From Halobacteriovoraceae bacterium (lineage in GTDB: Bacteria; Bdellovibrionota; Bacteriovoracia; Bacteriovoracales; Bacteriovoracaceae), in assembly GCA_002713145.1 (NCBI GenBank), contig PAVS01000007.1, positions 124,001-188,000 on the forward strand: 64,000 nt of DNA. The letters run 5' to 3'. Shown here piece by piece: positions 8,503 to 17,646 of this stretch. The position numbers and the translations under genes were made by a program. The notes below the pieces were generated by a model. It was given only the letters and a program-made list of their open reading frames with translations. It made no database searches and had not been told where the DNA came from. Each line of letters starts with the position of its first letter. The first letter of the stretch is position 1.

Positions 8503-9012
8503 ATGAAGATTTTGTTTTTATTAGTTATTTTAGCATGTTCAAGTTTTGGGAGTGAAGTTCATTTTGAGACAATAGAGCTAAATAAGAAGAGAATTGATTT
8601 AGATTTTCAACCACTCAGTGGGGAACTGGTTGAATATAATCTTAAATTGCTGATTACACCAAATACACCCAATACCGTGAGATTAACATTTTGGAAGAAT
8701 AGATATCATTCAAAAGAATGTATCGATAGGACCTTCATTCACGATGTTTATTATCCAGGAAGTGTTTGTAATGAGTATCGAGTATTTACTTTAAAGGACT
8801 CTGTAACGTTAAAATTAAAATTAGCACAGCTGAACTCATCAAGCGGGGAGGTTAATTTTAAAATTAAACAAACAGACTTAGGGAGTAATGCGTTTAATGG
8901 GGATTACACGCAGTATTCAGTTGAAGATCACAATTATGCAAATGAAATCTTTCTTGGTTTTGGAAGATTTTCTAATAAGCGTGTGATCTATTTTAATCAA
9001 AGGAGCAACTAA
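8503..9012 (+). CDS. exported protein of unknown function
   Basis: The 169-residue protein has a signal peptide at residues 1-16 (cleavage near SFGS-E) and a good ribosome-binding site (AAGGTGAG). The mature part is beta-strand-like, with two cysteines in the middle (near KECIDRT and SVCNEYR) and no recognised domain. It overlaps the next exported gene by one base (TAATG), so the pair is translationally coupled. Upstream, 8269-8502 is a divergent promoter region without another gene. Confidence 0.7.
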   Translation: MKILFLLVILACSSFGSEVHFETIELNKKRIDLDFQPLSGELVEYNLKLLITPNTPNTVRLTFWKNRYHSKECIDRTFIHDVYYPGSVCNEYRVFTLKDSVTLKLKLAQLNSSSGEVNFKIKQTDLGSNAFNGDYTQYSVEDHNYANEIFLGFGRFSNKRVIYFNQRSN

Positions 9013-9281
9013 TGGTTAAAGTTTATGTATCAATAACATTATTTATATTCACGCTGACAAGTTTTGCAGGAGATGTTTGTATTGTAAAAGCAGGTAAACG
9101 TTCAACTGTGGCATCAGTTTCTATTCACTGTGCAAACACTCCGGCAGAGACGGTTTTCTCTAAAAAAGATGTTGGCAACAGAGTTGACCTAACGAGGGAA
9201 AAGGCTAAGGCCATGAAGCGTTTGTTTTTAAGAGGCTATAAAATGGAGTCAGCGGATACTTTTGTAAAATATGATCGCTAA
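9012..9281 (+). CDS. small exported protein of unknown function
   Basis: The 89-residue protein has a signal peptide (about residues 1-19, ending SFAG). A short mature domain follows with two cysteines (DVCIVKAG, then IHCANTP) that could form a disulfide. No family is recognised. It is coupled to the preceding gene by a one-base overlap, suggesting the two products work together outside the cytoplasm. Confidence 0.65.
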   Translation: MVKVYVSITLFIFTLTSFAGDVCIVKAGKRSTVASVSIHCANTPAETVFSKKDVGNRVDLTREKAKAMKRLFLRGYKMESADTFVKYDR

Positions 9282-9402
9282 TAGACAACTCAAGATTCCT
9301 CATAAATAACAATAATGATTTCAACTGCTTAAATAATACCTGATTTTTTGACTTAAGTTCTTTTCCCGATTGACCGATCAATATCTTATGGTTATCGGGA
9401 AA

Positions 9403-11589
9403 ATGCATAGCTGGTTTTTACTGGCGTTTTTATCTTTTAATATTTCTGCTCAAATCACCTGCCAAGGTGACAATCACTGCGCATCACAAATGCTGAGAGT
9501 GGATATCAATAATAATCTATTTAATGAAGAGAATATCTCAACGCTAAGACCTGCATTGGAACAGCTCGCAAGTCCTGAAGTGCTTCCTAGCCTCATAGAG
9601 CAAGAATATCAACTCATGGATATCCCTTTTCCTCAACGAACCGCCACGTGTCTTCGAGAGAAAGCAGAAAATAGTCCAGGCTTTGAAAATATTGATTGTC
9701 ATGAAAGAGGATTATGTCAAAGAGAAGACTTAGACCCTAATATTAAAGAGCAACTTTGTTTTGCTCTTCCATGTGCTATTTTTGAAGGTAATCTCATGGC
9801 CGGAAGTTGCCAAGATGTGGAGATGATTTATACCACTGAACTAGGGTTTGAGAATCACCCCCTTGATCTTAAAAAAGCACGATTTACTCCAACGAGTATT
9901 GATATAAATCAGTCAGAAGTTAATATGTGTTTTACGATTAACGAACTTGAGCTGAGTATGGGGATGGAGCTTACCTACGATAGCACAGGGACCGCCTTCC
10001 CAAATAATAAAATAAGTTTATCCAATATCAATGCTAATTTAACTGAACCACGCAATGTATGTATCAAAGCGAAGTTAGATGTAACCAGTCCTAGTATTAT
10101 TTCTGATATAGAAATCATCCCTCAAGATGATGGTTTTTTTATTACAACTGATGTGATTCGAGCTGCTTCAGCTGCTTTGCGTATTGATGGACTCAGCGGC
10201 TATAGTCCTGAAAACATCGCTGATGTACAGGCAGAGTTATTACCTCGACTTATTCACCCCATCCGTCAAAGTGTAGAAGAGGCAGTTAAGGAGAGTCTTG
10301 GAGATGTTTTTGAAGAAGAGCTCACTAAACTTGTGGCTCCACTTTCTCCAAGTGAAAACAGATCTACCTTTGTGCATGCTGATGATTTTATGACTCAAAT
10401 GGGGATGGCAAATCAAGAGCTGCGGCAAAAACTTGATAAATGGGAATGCAGCCAAATTGTGGCCAGTAATCAAACTATTCCGCAGCATCATAATTGTCTC
10501 GCCGATGGCATGGGCTTTAACCGTGACATGACGGCAGGAGATATGGTGGGGAGAGTTGAATCCCTTAGAGAAGATGTTGTAAGACATGTTATAGAAAATG
10601 ATATCTCTTCTAAGTACGTTGAAAATCGTATTCAACAAATCAAAGAACTCATTCCTCAAGATGTCTCTATGATCAGTATGAGCTTTTTTGATAGTTTAAA
10701 CTCCAACACACAAAATGATTTGAGAAGAAGACAAGAAACGAGCAATAACTTTGCAGTAAGAGAAATTGATAGACTCATAGAGAGAATTCAAACAGGACAA
10801 ACAGCTCAAGTGACTCAAGACTTTATTGAACTCACTTCAAATATCGAAGATTATAATATGAGAAGTATTGGTGTGAGCTTACCTGGATTTTGTGATGTGC
10901 TCAATCCATCTCCCCACGCTGGGAGGTCAATGCCAGGATGCCCAGCTCAAATTTATACCGACCTAGAACAGATGAATGTATTAATTGCAAAGTTATGGGA
11001 AAACGGAGCTCTCTGTTCCAGAAGTTCAGGCGCCTATGTCCCTGTACTAGATGAGCAAGGTAATCAACGCTATCATCCTGATGATATTGAAGCTGAGGGG
11101 CCGGTGATGGCAAGAAAGGGATGCATGATTGATATTGATCCTAAGATGTCTTGTTTTATTAAAGAGCCACCCACAATTGAATATAATGCGCAAAAAGAAA
11201 AGTATAGCTTAGATATATATCTGCAACATTGTTACCGAGGTCCTGAAACATTAGTTTTTGGACGCTTTGGTGGAGACTTTGAAGCCACAGTTGATTTCAC
11301 TCCTTCAGCTTGTGGAAATGGAGACTTCTGTATCAGCGAAGCAGAGGTGGACTGGGAAGTTGTTCCTGGAACAGAGAGATATGCACTCAAACAAACAAGT
11401 TTTTTCCATGGGAAAGTCATGGAAGCTTTAAATGATAATATCGCAAAAGCAACGGGAGAAACGATTCAGCTCCCAATGGCATCAGTGGTACCTGGATTGG
11501 AAAACATGCCTCTTAGAGCTGAGGGAAGAGTTGATACTGGTCCAGGTTTCTTTGGAATATGTATGGAGTTAGCATCAGAAGAAGAATAA
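9403..11589 (+). CDS. large cysteine-rich exported protein, tandem paralogue A
   Basis: The ATG at 9403 is preferred because it puts a normal signal peptide (about residues 1-17, ending ISAQ) at the N-terminus; longer in-frame starts at 9370 (TTG) and 9388 lack a ribosome-binding site. The 728-residue product has many paired cysteines (TCQGDNHCASQ near the N-terminus, ATCLREK, PGCPAQIY, SACGNGDFC). Its alternating polar/apolar stretches suggest beta structure. The protein at 11559-13658 matches it along its whole length, including the C-terminal VPGTERYALK and GPGFFGICM stretches. I recognise no family; a lipid-binding fold is a guess. Confidence 0.75.
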   Translation: MHSWFLLAFLSFNISAQITCQGDNHCASQMLRVDINNNLFNEENISTLRPALEQLASPEVLPSLIEQEYQLMDIPFPQRTATCLREKAENSPGFENIDCHERGLCQREDLDPNIKEQLCFALPCAIFEGNLMAGSCQDVEMIYTTELGFENHPLDLKKARFTPTSIDINQSEVNMCFTINELELSMGMELTYDSTGTAFPNNKISLSNINANLTEPRNVCIKAKLDVTSPSIISDIEIIPQDDGFFITTDVIRAASAALRIDGLSGYSPENIADVQAELLPRLIHPIRQSVEEAVKESLGDVFEEELTKLVAPLSPSENRSTFVHADDFMTQMGMANQELRQKLDKWECSQIVASNQTIPQHHNCLADGMGFNRDMTAGDMVGRVESLREDVVRHVIENDISSKYVENRIQQIKELIPQDVSMISMSFFDSLNSNTQNDLRRRQETSNNFAVREIDRLIERIQTGQTAQVTQDFIELTSNIEDYNMRSIGVSLPGFCDVLNPSPHAGRSMPGCPAQIYTDLEQMNVLIAKLWENGALCSRSSGAYVPVLDEQGNQRYHPDDIEAEGPVMARKGCMIDIDPKMSCFIKEPPTIEYNAQKEKYSLDIYLQHCYRGPETLVFGRFGGDFEATVDFTPSACGNGDFCISEAEVDWEVVPGTERYALKQTSFFHGKVMEALNDNIAKATGETIQLPMASVVPGLENMPLRAEGRVDTGPGFFGICMELASEEE

Positions 11590-13658
11590 TTGTCCTTATA
11601 TTATTAAGTGTTTCTAGCTTGTATGCTCAAGAACAGGGATGTGGCAATGCTATCAATTGTCAGTCTCAATTGTTTCGCCTCAATGTGAGTGAGCAAGCTG
11701 TGAATGATATGTTTGGCAACCGAAATGTTCTTAATCAATTTGGTGCGCCAGCGCTCGAGGCATTTTTAAATTCAGACATGTTTCAAGAAAACTTTGTGAC
11801 AGAATATCCGATGGAAAATGCCATAGCTTTTCCTCACAATAAAGTTAAGTGTTTGAGAGAAAAAGAAGATGGAGACCCTAACTTTGCAGATGTCGATTGC
11901 GAACTTCCCAATCTTTGCTCGGATGCTGATATTCCTGAAGAAGCAAGAGTTGAGATTTGTCTACAACTTCCTTGCTCTCTACTCATTGAAGACTTTGAAC
12001 AATGTCGTTCCGAATCTGTGGCAAGACCTACCAATATCACTTTTCCAAGACCAATAAGTTTAAAAGATATTGAGTTGGAACCGACTCAAAGTGAAGTGCT
12101 TGAGAGTGGAGAAATTCAATCCTGTTTCAAATTAAAGAAATTAGATATGAGTTTAGCGGTGGATGTGAGTTTTGAAACTGAAGATGATATTGAATATCCT
12201 CAAATTGGCATGGATAATATTAACCTCAATTTAGATGGGGAGCGTGATGTATGCGTGAGATTAAAAGTCGATATGACCCAGTCTCCACCTATATCCGATT
12301 TTCAAATCATTCGTGGTGAAGGGGATTTTGTTTCTGATGACATGATCCAAGCTTCTGCTCGAGCGGCTACCTTTACAGGTCTAGAAGGTTATAGTGAAGT
12401 CACTCAAAATATTGCTAAGAATACAGCGCTTCCTGCCATGGCCAGATATCTTAGACCCTCAGTTGAAGATGCTGTTCAATTAGCATTATCTTCTGCCTTT
12501 CAAGAGCAAATTGCACTCCATACAAGTAATTTAGATAGTTTTAATGGTCTCAATCAAACGCTTCCTGTGGATAATTCCATTTTATCAGAAGTTGGAATTA
12601 GTAATTTGATGTTTAATGCTCATGTGGAAACACTCGAATGCTCAATTCTCAAAAAAGAACTTGGTGGCCTTCCTAATCCACATTCTTGTCGAGAATTGGA
12701 TGATGTCCCTAAAATTAAAAAAGCCGTCAAAAGATTAGAAGAAGCAGCAAGACTGTACTCAGGGGTGAGTTCTGAGCGCACACGTACCAAACTCAATGAG
12801 CTCACCGCTAGGATAAATCAAATACCAAGCCGCAGGCAATATGCACCTCGGGTGGCCACAATAGCCAATATGATCCAGTCAAACCAAGATAATTTGGATA
12901 TTATCGAGGGCCTCGAATTTATGGTGGATGTGAATGAAGATGATATAGGGCTGGGAGTTGGATTAATTGGTATTTGTAATGAACTTCAACCTTCAAGCTT
13001 TGCTGGGCGATCTATAGAAAACTGTCCTATTGAAGCTTATTTTGATTTAAATGAGTTTAATAATTTATTCAGAAGAATGTATGAAACGGGGGCTCTTTGT
13101 CATCAGGGTGCCGGTGATTATGTACCAGAGCTCAATTCCCAAGGTCAGCAAATATATAATAGTGATGGTTCTCCCAGAGGATCTGGATGTCTTTTTAGAA
13201 TGGAAGATGATGAAGATGGGATGAGATGTTTTCTCAACGGACCTCCGCGTTTTGATTACTTAGCTGAGTCGGATACTTATAATATTTCTCTCGATACGGT
13301 CGGTTGTTTTAGAGGAGCGGTCTTTTTGGGTCAAGGTAAGATTGGCGGTGATATAAATTTTGATATCGCTTACACCCCTGAAGTTTGTAATGGGGGAGAC
13401 TTTTGTCTGAATAATGGAAATGTGAATTGGAATGTTGTTCCAGGAACAGCGCGATTTGCACTGAAAGACTCGAGCATCTTGAATGGAATTGTTGTAGGAA
13501 AAATTAACGACACCCTTCAAGAAACCCTGAGTGAATCCATTCAAATTCCACTGACCACTGAAGATAGCCCCATGGCCAATATACCCCTAGTCAGTGAAGG
13601 GAGAGTCGATCGAGGACCTGGCTATTTTGGCATGTGTATGCAACCACAACCTGAGTAA
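11559..13658 (+). CDS. large cysteine-rich exported protein, tandem paralogue B
   Basis: This 699-residue protein is a diverged tandem duplicate of the preceding gene. Shared landmarks in the same order include GCGNAINCQSQ, KCLREKEDGDP, ICLQLPC, the GLEGYSE region, ENCPIEAYFDLNEFN, GGDFCLNN, VPGTARFALK and GPGYFGMCM. The ATG at 11559 lies 31 nt inside the upstream gene, so translation is likely coupled. The start gives a positively charged n-region (SIRRR) and a signal peptide ending LYAQ. The cysteine pattern is conserved, which implies disulfides and an extracytoplasmic location. Function unknown. Confidence 0.75.
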   Translation: MYGVSIRRRIIVLILLSVSSLYAQEQGCGNAINCQSQLFRLNVSEQAVNDMFGNRNVLNQFGAPALEAFLNSDMFQENFVTEYPMENAIAFPHNKVKCLREKEDGDPNFADVDCELPNLCSDADIPEEARVEICLQLPCSLLIEDFEQCRSESVARPTNITFPRPISLKDIELEPTQSEVLESGEIQSCFKLKKLDMSLAVDVSFETEDDIEYPQIGMDNINLNLDGERDVCVRLKVDMTQSPPISDFQIIRGEGDFVSDDMIQASARAATFTGLEGYSEVTQNIAKNTALPAMARYLRPSVEDAVQLALSSAFQEQIALHTSNLDSFNGLNQTLPVDNSILSEVGISNLMFNAHVETLECSILKKELGGLPNPHSCRELDDVPKIKKAVKRLEEAARLYSGVSSERTRTKLNELTARINQIPSRRQYAPRVATIANMIQSNQDNLDIIEGLEFMVDVNEDDIGLGVGLIGICNELQPSSFAGRSIENCPIEAYFDLNEFNNLFRRMYETGALCHQGAGDYVPELNSQGQQIYNSDGSPRGSGCLFRMEDDEDGMRCFLNGPPRFDYLAESDTYNISLDTVGCFRGAVFLGQGKIGGDINFDIAYTPEVCNGGDFCLNNGNVNWNVVPGTARFALKDSSILNGIVVGKINDTLQETLSESIQIPLTTEDSPMANIPLVSEGRVDRGPGYFGMCMQPQPE

Positions 13659-13664
13659 TTTAAA

Positions 13665-13672
13665 TTGTGTAA
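13665..13672 (-). promoter_or_regulatory. TTGTGTAA element upstream of DUF2254 gene
   Basis: TTGTGTAA is the reverse complement of the TTACACAA element found before many stress genes here. It lies about 90 nt before the ATG at 13763, in the opposite orientation to most other copies. Confidence 0.3.
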
Positions 13673-13762
13673 ATAAATAAACAAAGCTTTATGCTCCTGT
13701 GGGGAATTTCACTTCCTCTCCATCTAATATTTATCTAACTTACTCGTCGCTGGAATAAAGAG

Positions 13763-14974
13763 ATGAATATTATCAAATTTTTTAATAAAGCCGTGGCTAA
13801 AATTTCCACCAATTACTGGGCGATACCAGCTTGCTTTGTGTTTGGAGCGATTGTTCTTAATCTCATTGCTTATTATTTAGATATCTATCTCAATGATACT
13901 TTAAAGGATATTTCCTTTTTGGCGATTAAAGATGCTGAAAGTGCTCGCACGATTCTCTCTACCATTGCAACTACTATGATGACTGTTGCAGGTGTGAGTT
14001 TCTCCATGACTTTATTGGCCGTTGTTCACGCAAGCTCTCAAATAGGCCCTAGAATACTCTCAGGCTTTTTAGATGATACAGGTAATCAAGTCACACTGGG
14101 AGTGCTGGTGGCCTGTTTTACTTTCGGACTACTCACGCTTATTTCAGTTCAAGCTCCCAGTAGTAGCTTTTATGATAATCCAGAGATTGCTATTCCCAAA
14201 CTAAGAATCCTTCTCTCCTTGGCAGGAGCGCTTGCTGGGGTCTTCTCTTTTATTTATTTTATCCATCATGTTCCCCTTATGATTAGAACAACTTATGCTG
14301 TCAATCGAGTAGGGAATAAAACAATTGAAGAAACCCAGGAGTTTTTTACAAAACATATATCCGACAAGCACCCGGTTGCGGTGAGCCTAGAAAAAAAAGA
14401 CTATATACATTGTCATGAACTTAAACCTAAAAGAAATGGCTACTTACAACTTATAAATTTTGAATCCCTTATAAAAACCAGTGAGAAACATCAATTTCAA
14501 CTCAGGTTTAAATTTAGCTTAGGGGAGTTTCTCACTACCGAAGATGTGTTTGTAGAAATTTTCTCTCCTCAAAAATTAAGTGAAGAAACCTTGGGGGAAA
14601 TAGAAAATGATATTATCTATGGGGGGGAAAGATCGATGCAGCAAGACTTTCAATTCGGTTTTTATCTTCTGTTAGAAATCGGAGCGAGAGCGCTCTCCCC
14701 TGGTATTAATGACCCTTTTACTTTTAACGAATGCGTTGATCAGTTGTATGCGGGACTGATTACATTGGAGAAACACCATCGTAAAAAACTGGTGGTATAC
14801 AATTCAGATAATAATATGGTCATGAGGTTGCCAGACTTTTCTAAAGATGAATTTATCGCTGATCTCTTAGAATCACTTTTTTATTATGCTAAAGACGATC
14901 CCCAAGCAAGACCCTATTTGCAAAAAAAGATGCAGCGTTTTACAAATGAAAATATAAAAATAGCTCAAGTTTGA
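13763..14974 (+). CDS. DUF2254 integral membrane protein
   Basis: The 403-residue protein has four membrane segments in the first 175 residues (about 20-42, 70-92, 110-132 and 145-170). The family's hallmark segment is ARTILSTIATTMMTVAGVSFSMTL, followed by SSQIGPRILSGFL. A soluble C-terminal domain of about 220 residues follows. DUF2254 proteins are widespread inner-membrane proteins of unknown function. The ribosome-binding site is weak. It is monocistronic, with a convergent gene downstream. Confidence 0.85.
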   Translation: MNIIKFFNKAVAKISTNYWAIPACFVFGAIVLNLIAYYLDIYLNDTLKDISFLAIKDAESARTILSTIATTMMTVAGVSFSMTLLAVVHASSQIGPRILSGFLDDTGNQVTLGVLVACFTFGLLTLISVQAPSSSFYDNPEIAIPKLRILLSLAGALAGVFSFIYFIHHVPLMIRTTYAVNRVGNKTIEETQEFFTKHISDKHPVAVSLEKKDYIHCHELKPKRNGYLQLINFESLIKTSEKHQFQLRFKFSLGEFLTTEDVFVEIFSPQKLSEETLGEIENDIIYGGERSMQQDFQFGFYLLLEIGARALSPGINDPFTFNECVDQLYAGLITLEKHHRKKLVVYNSDNNMVMRLPDFSKDEFIADLLESLFYYAKDDPQARPYLQKKMQRFTNENIKIAQV

Positions 14975-14983
14975 TTAAGAAAA

Positions 14984-15376
14984 TTACTCCTGAGTGCAAA
15001 TCAAATCTAGAACTGTATCTTCTGGGTAGCCAATATTTCCCGCTGGGAATGACAAAACCGCTGTGAGTTGATCGTTTGCTTTGGTAATAAGTAAATAACC
15101 AGCATCACCGTCTCCATCGCATTCAATATAAATGCCTCGAGGAGTATCAACAGTGTTTTGTGCTGGATAACAGCCTGGAACTTTTTTGTTTGTGCTTTGA
15201 ACACTCGACTGTGAGAAAGGTGTTCTATCATAACTTATACGGCTGACACCATCTGAATTGATCTCAACCGTATAAACGTCATAAGGTTGAGCGTCTGCTT
15301 TTGTCTGGCATTTAATTACTTTTGCCCAAAGTGAAGACATCATCGTGAGAGTTAAAATGATCATTAATATTTTCAT
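14984..15376 (-). CDS. small exported protein of unknown function
   Basis: The 130-residue protein has a signal peptide at residues 1-18 (ending LWAK). Four cysteines in the mature chain (IKCQT, VPGCYP, YIECDG, LICTQ) probably form disulfides. The alternating pattern suggests a small beta sandwich. No family is recognised. It is followed, in transcription order, only by the convergent DUF2254 gene. The gene upstream, 15 nt away, encodes an exported HEXXH protein and may share its transcript. Confidence 0.65.
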   Translation of the reverse strand: MKILMIILTLTMMSSLWAKVIKCQTKADAQPYDVYTVEINSDGVSRISYDRTPFSQSSVQSTNKKVPGCYPAQNTVDTPRGIYIECDGDGDAGYLLITKANDQLTAVLSFPAGNIGYPEDTVLDLICTQE

Positions 15377-15390
15377 AAGTATCCTTCTTC

Positions 15391-16095
15391 TTAAATCAGT
15401 GGCTTCTCGTTTAAACTCGCATTAATAAAATTCAAAATTCTCGCTTGAATGGAATCATAACCACCAAGCCAAGCTCTTTCCATGGAAGGAGCAGGGAGTC
15501 CCCAGATATTTTCATAGGCATCAAAAAGGTAGTCCTGATATAAACCTTGCATGGACCTCCAACCGGCATGAATACTTCTGAGACAAATTTCAGCATCAGC
15601 TTGCGGAAAATTTTTAGCACATTGATCTTGTATACTCAAAGGAATTTCATTTAATTGTGATGGGGTGAGCATTAATGATTTCAAAAGTTTACTGCTTTTA
15701 ACCAAAGGTCTGAAACAAGCATAAGCAGCAAAATAGTCTTGCTCTAAATGCTCAAAGGCATAGCTCAGCTCATTGGGTGTATAGAAGCGAGCTATTTTTA
15801 AATCATGACCGATTTCATGGCAAAGCACCATGGCCAGGGCATCGATTGTCATGGGCTTACTATCTAAGACACCTTGAAAGATACGCATGGGATGACCGGA
15901 AAAAGCACCAAAACCCCTTTGATTTTCAAGCACAATGATTTCCTGCTCAAACTCTGGTTTCACCTTTTGAGCAAAGGGGACAATAAAAGAGAGAAAGTCT
16001 TTTTTAAGCACTTCAAAATCTTGTTTTGAAACACTTCCATAAACAGGTCGATCCACCAGCAGAAAAATAAATAAAATGATCTTAAAATAAAACAT
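15391..16095 (-). CDS. exported zinc-metalloprotease-like protein (HEXXH)
   Basis: The 234-residue version starts at the ATG at 16095, which places a signal peptide first (FYFKIILFIFLLV, then VYGS). An ATG 27 nt further upstream (16122) is possible but has no ribosome-binding site. The chain contains LCHEIGHDL, a zinc-protease HEXXH motif. About 20 residues later comes EHLEQDYFAAYAC, resembling the third-ligand region (E..xxDYFA) of several periplasmic metallopeptidase families. Substrate unknown. It probably shares a transcript with the small exported gene downstream. Confidence 0.65.
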   Translation of the reverse strand: MFYFKIILFIFLLVDRPVYGSVSKQDFEVLKKDFLSFIVPFAQKVKPEFEQEIIVLENQRGFGAFSGHPMRIFQGVLDSKPMTIDALAMVLCHEIGHDLKIARFYTPNELSYAFEHLEQDYFAAYACFRPLVKSSKLLKSLMLTPSQLNEIPLSIQDQCAKNFPQADAEICLRSIHAGWRSMQGLYQDYLFDAYENIWGLPAPSMERAWLGGYDSIQARILNFINASLNEKPLI

Positions 16096-16161
16096 AGCTT
16101 CTATTAGTTCAGCACGGGCCATATGAGAAGAGAACGGATAAATATTACAGTTGAAACTAAG

Positions 16162-17478
16162 CTAAGTTGTTGAATTTGGGAGTTCAATTATAAACTCGGT
16201 ATGCTTTGACTTTGGATTATATTTGAGCTGGCCTTGGTGGAGATTGATAATACCCTTAGTTAAACTGAGTCCTATTCCAGATCCCTCTCCAGCTGGTTTG
16301 GTAGTAAAAAATGGATCTAAAATTCGCTCTCTTATTTCTGGCGGAATACCACTGCCCGAATCCATAAAAGAAAGTGTCATTGGTGTCTGTGAGATGAGCG
16401 AGACTCTAATCCATGGATTTTCTTGATCTCGAATGGCATAGCAAGAGTTATCAAAAAAATTGGCAAACACTCTTTCTATCAGCTCTGGGTTGACATGAAT
16501 TGTTAACTCGTCACTATTAATTTGATTGGAAAAGATGATCCCTTTCTTTTTCTCGTCAGGTATCAAACTCCAAGCACTTTGGATGATATCTTTGATTTTT
16601 ATATCTTGCATGTCATCGATAATTTCATCTTCAGAAAATGTTCTCACCGCTTTTATAATGTCATTTATTCTTTTGATTGAATAATTAATGGCGTCAATAT
16701 CTTTATCGATTCGTTCTCTATCAATCTTGTCTTTTTGTAAGTGAGTATTAATGAGGTAGAGCTTTCCCTGCAATATCATAAGAGGATTATTGATTTCATG
16801 TGCAATTCCGGCAGACAAAGTTCCCATGGAAGCTAGCTTTTTGTTAGCGGCGATCTGACTCTGAATACGAAGGAGTTTTTTTTCTGCACGCACCCGATTT
16901 TTCTCATAGTTAAATGTTAGAATTGAGACAAGAAAAATAATGATAAATAAACCGATCCCATAGTCGAGGTCACTATGAAAATAGCTAACAACTTCAATAT
17001 TCCATATCTGTGGGGTTGAAAATATGATCACTTGCATGAGTGAAGCTAATAAAAAAAATAAGCCAATTTTAGGGGAAAGAACCATAATGGCAAACAAAGG
17101 TTGGACAAGATACCATATACCAGAAGGTGAGCTTATACCTCCTGTGGCCGGGACTCTAAAAAATAATACTCCGTATGAAAAAATTAATATTAAAATAAAA
17201 ATGAGTTTTGGTTTTAAATCAAATTTGACGGCAATTGCTTGAAAAAATACGACTATAGCAGCGAATATAAGAATATAAAGTTGAGAATAGCTCGCAAAAT
17301 CCTTGAGCAAATAGCGAATAATAAAAAGAATGACAAGCAATGACGAAGTAATAAGGCTTACTAAAATCATAGAGCTATATTTTCTCTTTAACTGGACTAG
17401 CTTAAAGCTATGGGAATAACCTTCAATTTTGCCTTGTAGGGTGTGAGGAAGGAAAAATGTAACTATTTTACTAAGCAA
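16162..17478 (-). CDS. membrane sensor histidine kinase
   Basis: The start is a TTG preceded by AAGGAG at 6 nt. The 438-residue protein has about six membrane segments (residues 36-190) with almost no periplasmic loops, then a HisKA domain with His227 (GIAHEINNPL). An HATPase domain follows (N box FFDNSCYAI, then DSGSGI and GSGIGLSL). No receiver domain is attached and no regulator gene is adjacent, so its partner is elsewhere. The short loops suggest sensing within the membrane. Confidence 0.85.
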   Translation of the reverse strand: MLSKIVTFFLPHTLQGKIEGYSHSFKLVQLKRKYSSMILVSLITSSLLVILFIIRYLLKDFASYSQLYILIFAAIVVFFQAIAVKFDLKPKLIFILILIFSYGVLFFRVPATGGISSPSGIWYLVQPLFAIMVLSPKIGLFFLLASLMQVIIFSTPQIWNIEVVSYFHSDLDYGIGLFIIIFLVSILTFNYEKNRVRAEKKLLRIQSQIAANKKLASMGTLSAGIAHEINNPLMILQGKLYLINTHLQKDKIDRERIDKDIDAINYSIKRINDIIKAVRTFSEDEIIDDMQDIKIKDIIQSAWSLIPDEKKKGIIFSNQINSDELTIHVNPELIERVFANFFDNSCYAIRDQENPWIRVSLISQTPMTLSFMDSGSGIPPEIRERILDPFFTTKPAGEGSGIGLSLTKGIINLHQGQLKYNPKSKHTEFIIELPNSTT

Positions 17479-17646
17479 GAAAACTCCTTAAGATGATATA
17501 ATTTATTATACCTTTAATAGGCAAAAATTTTAAAAGACATTTTTCTTATACTGATTTGTATAAGTTAACTATAGTAACTGTATCAATAGGCTTATCATCT
17601 CGCCTTTAAACTGGCTGAAATCGACCATATATATTGGCGTATAGGC

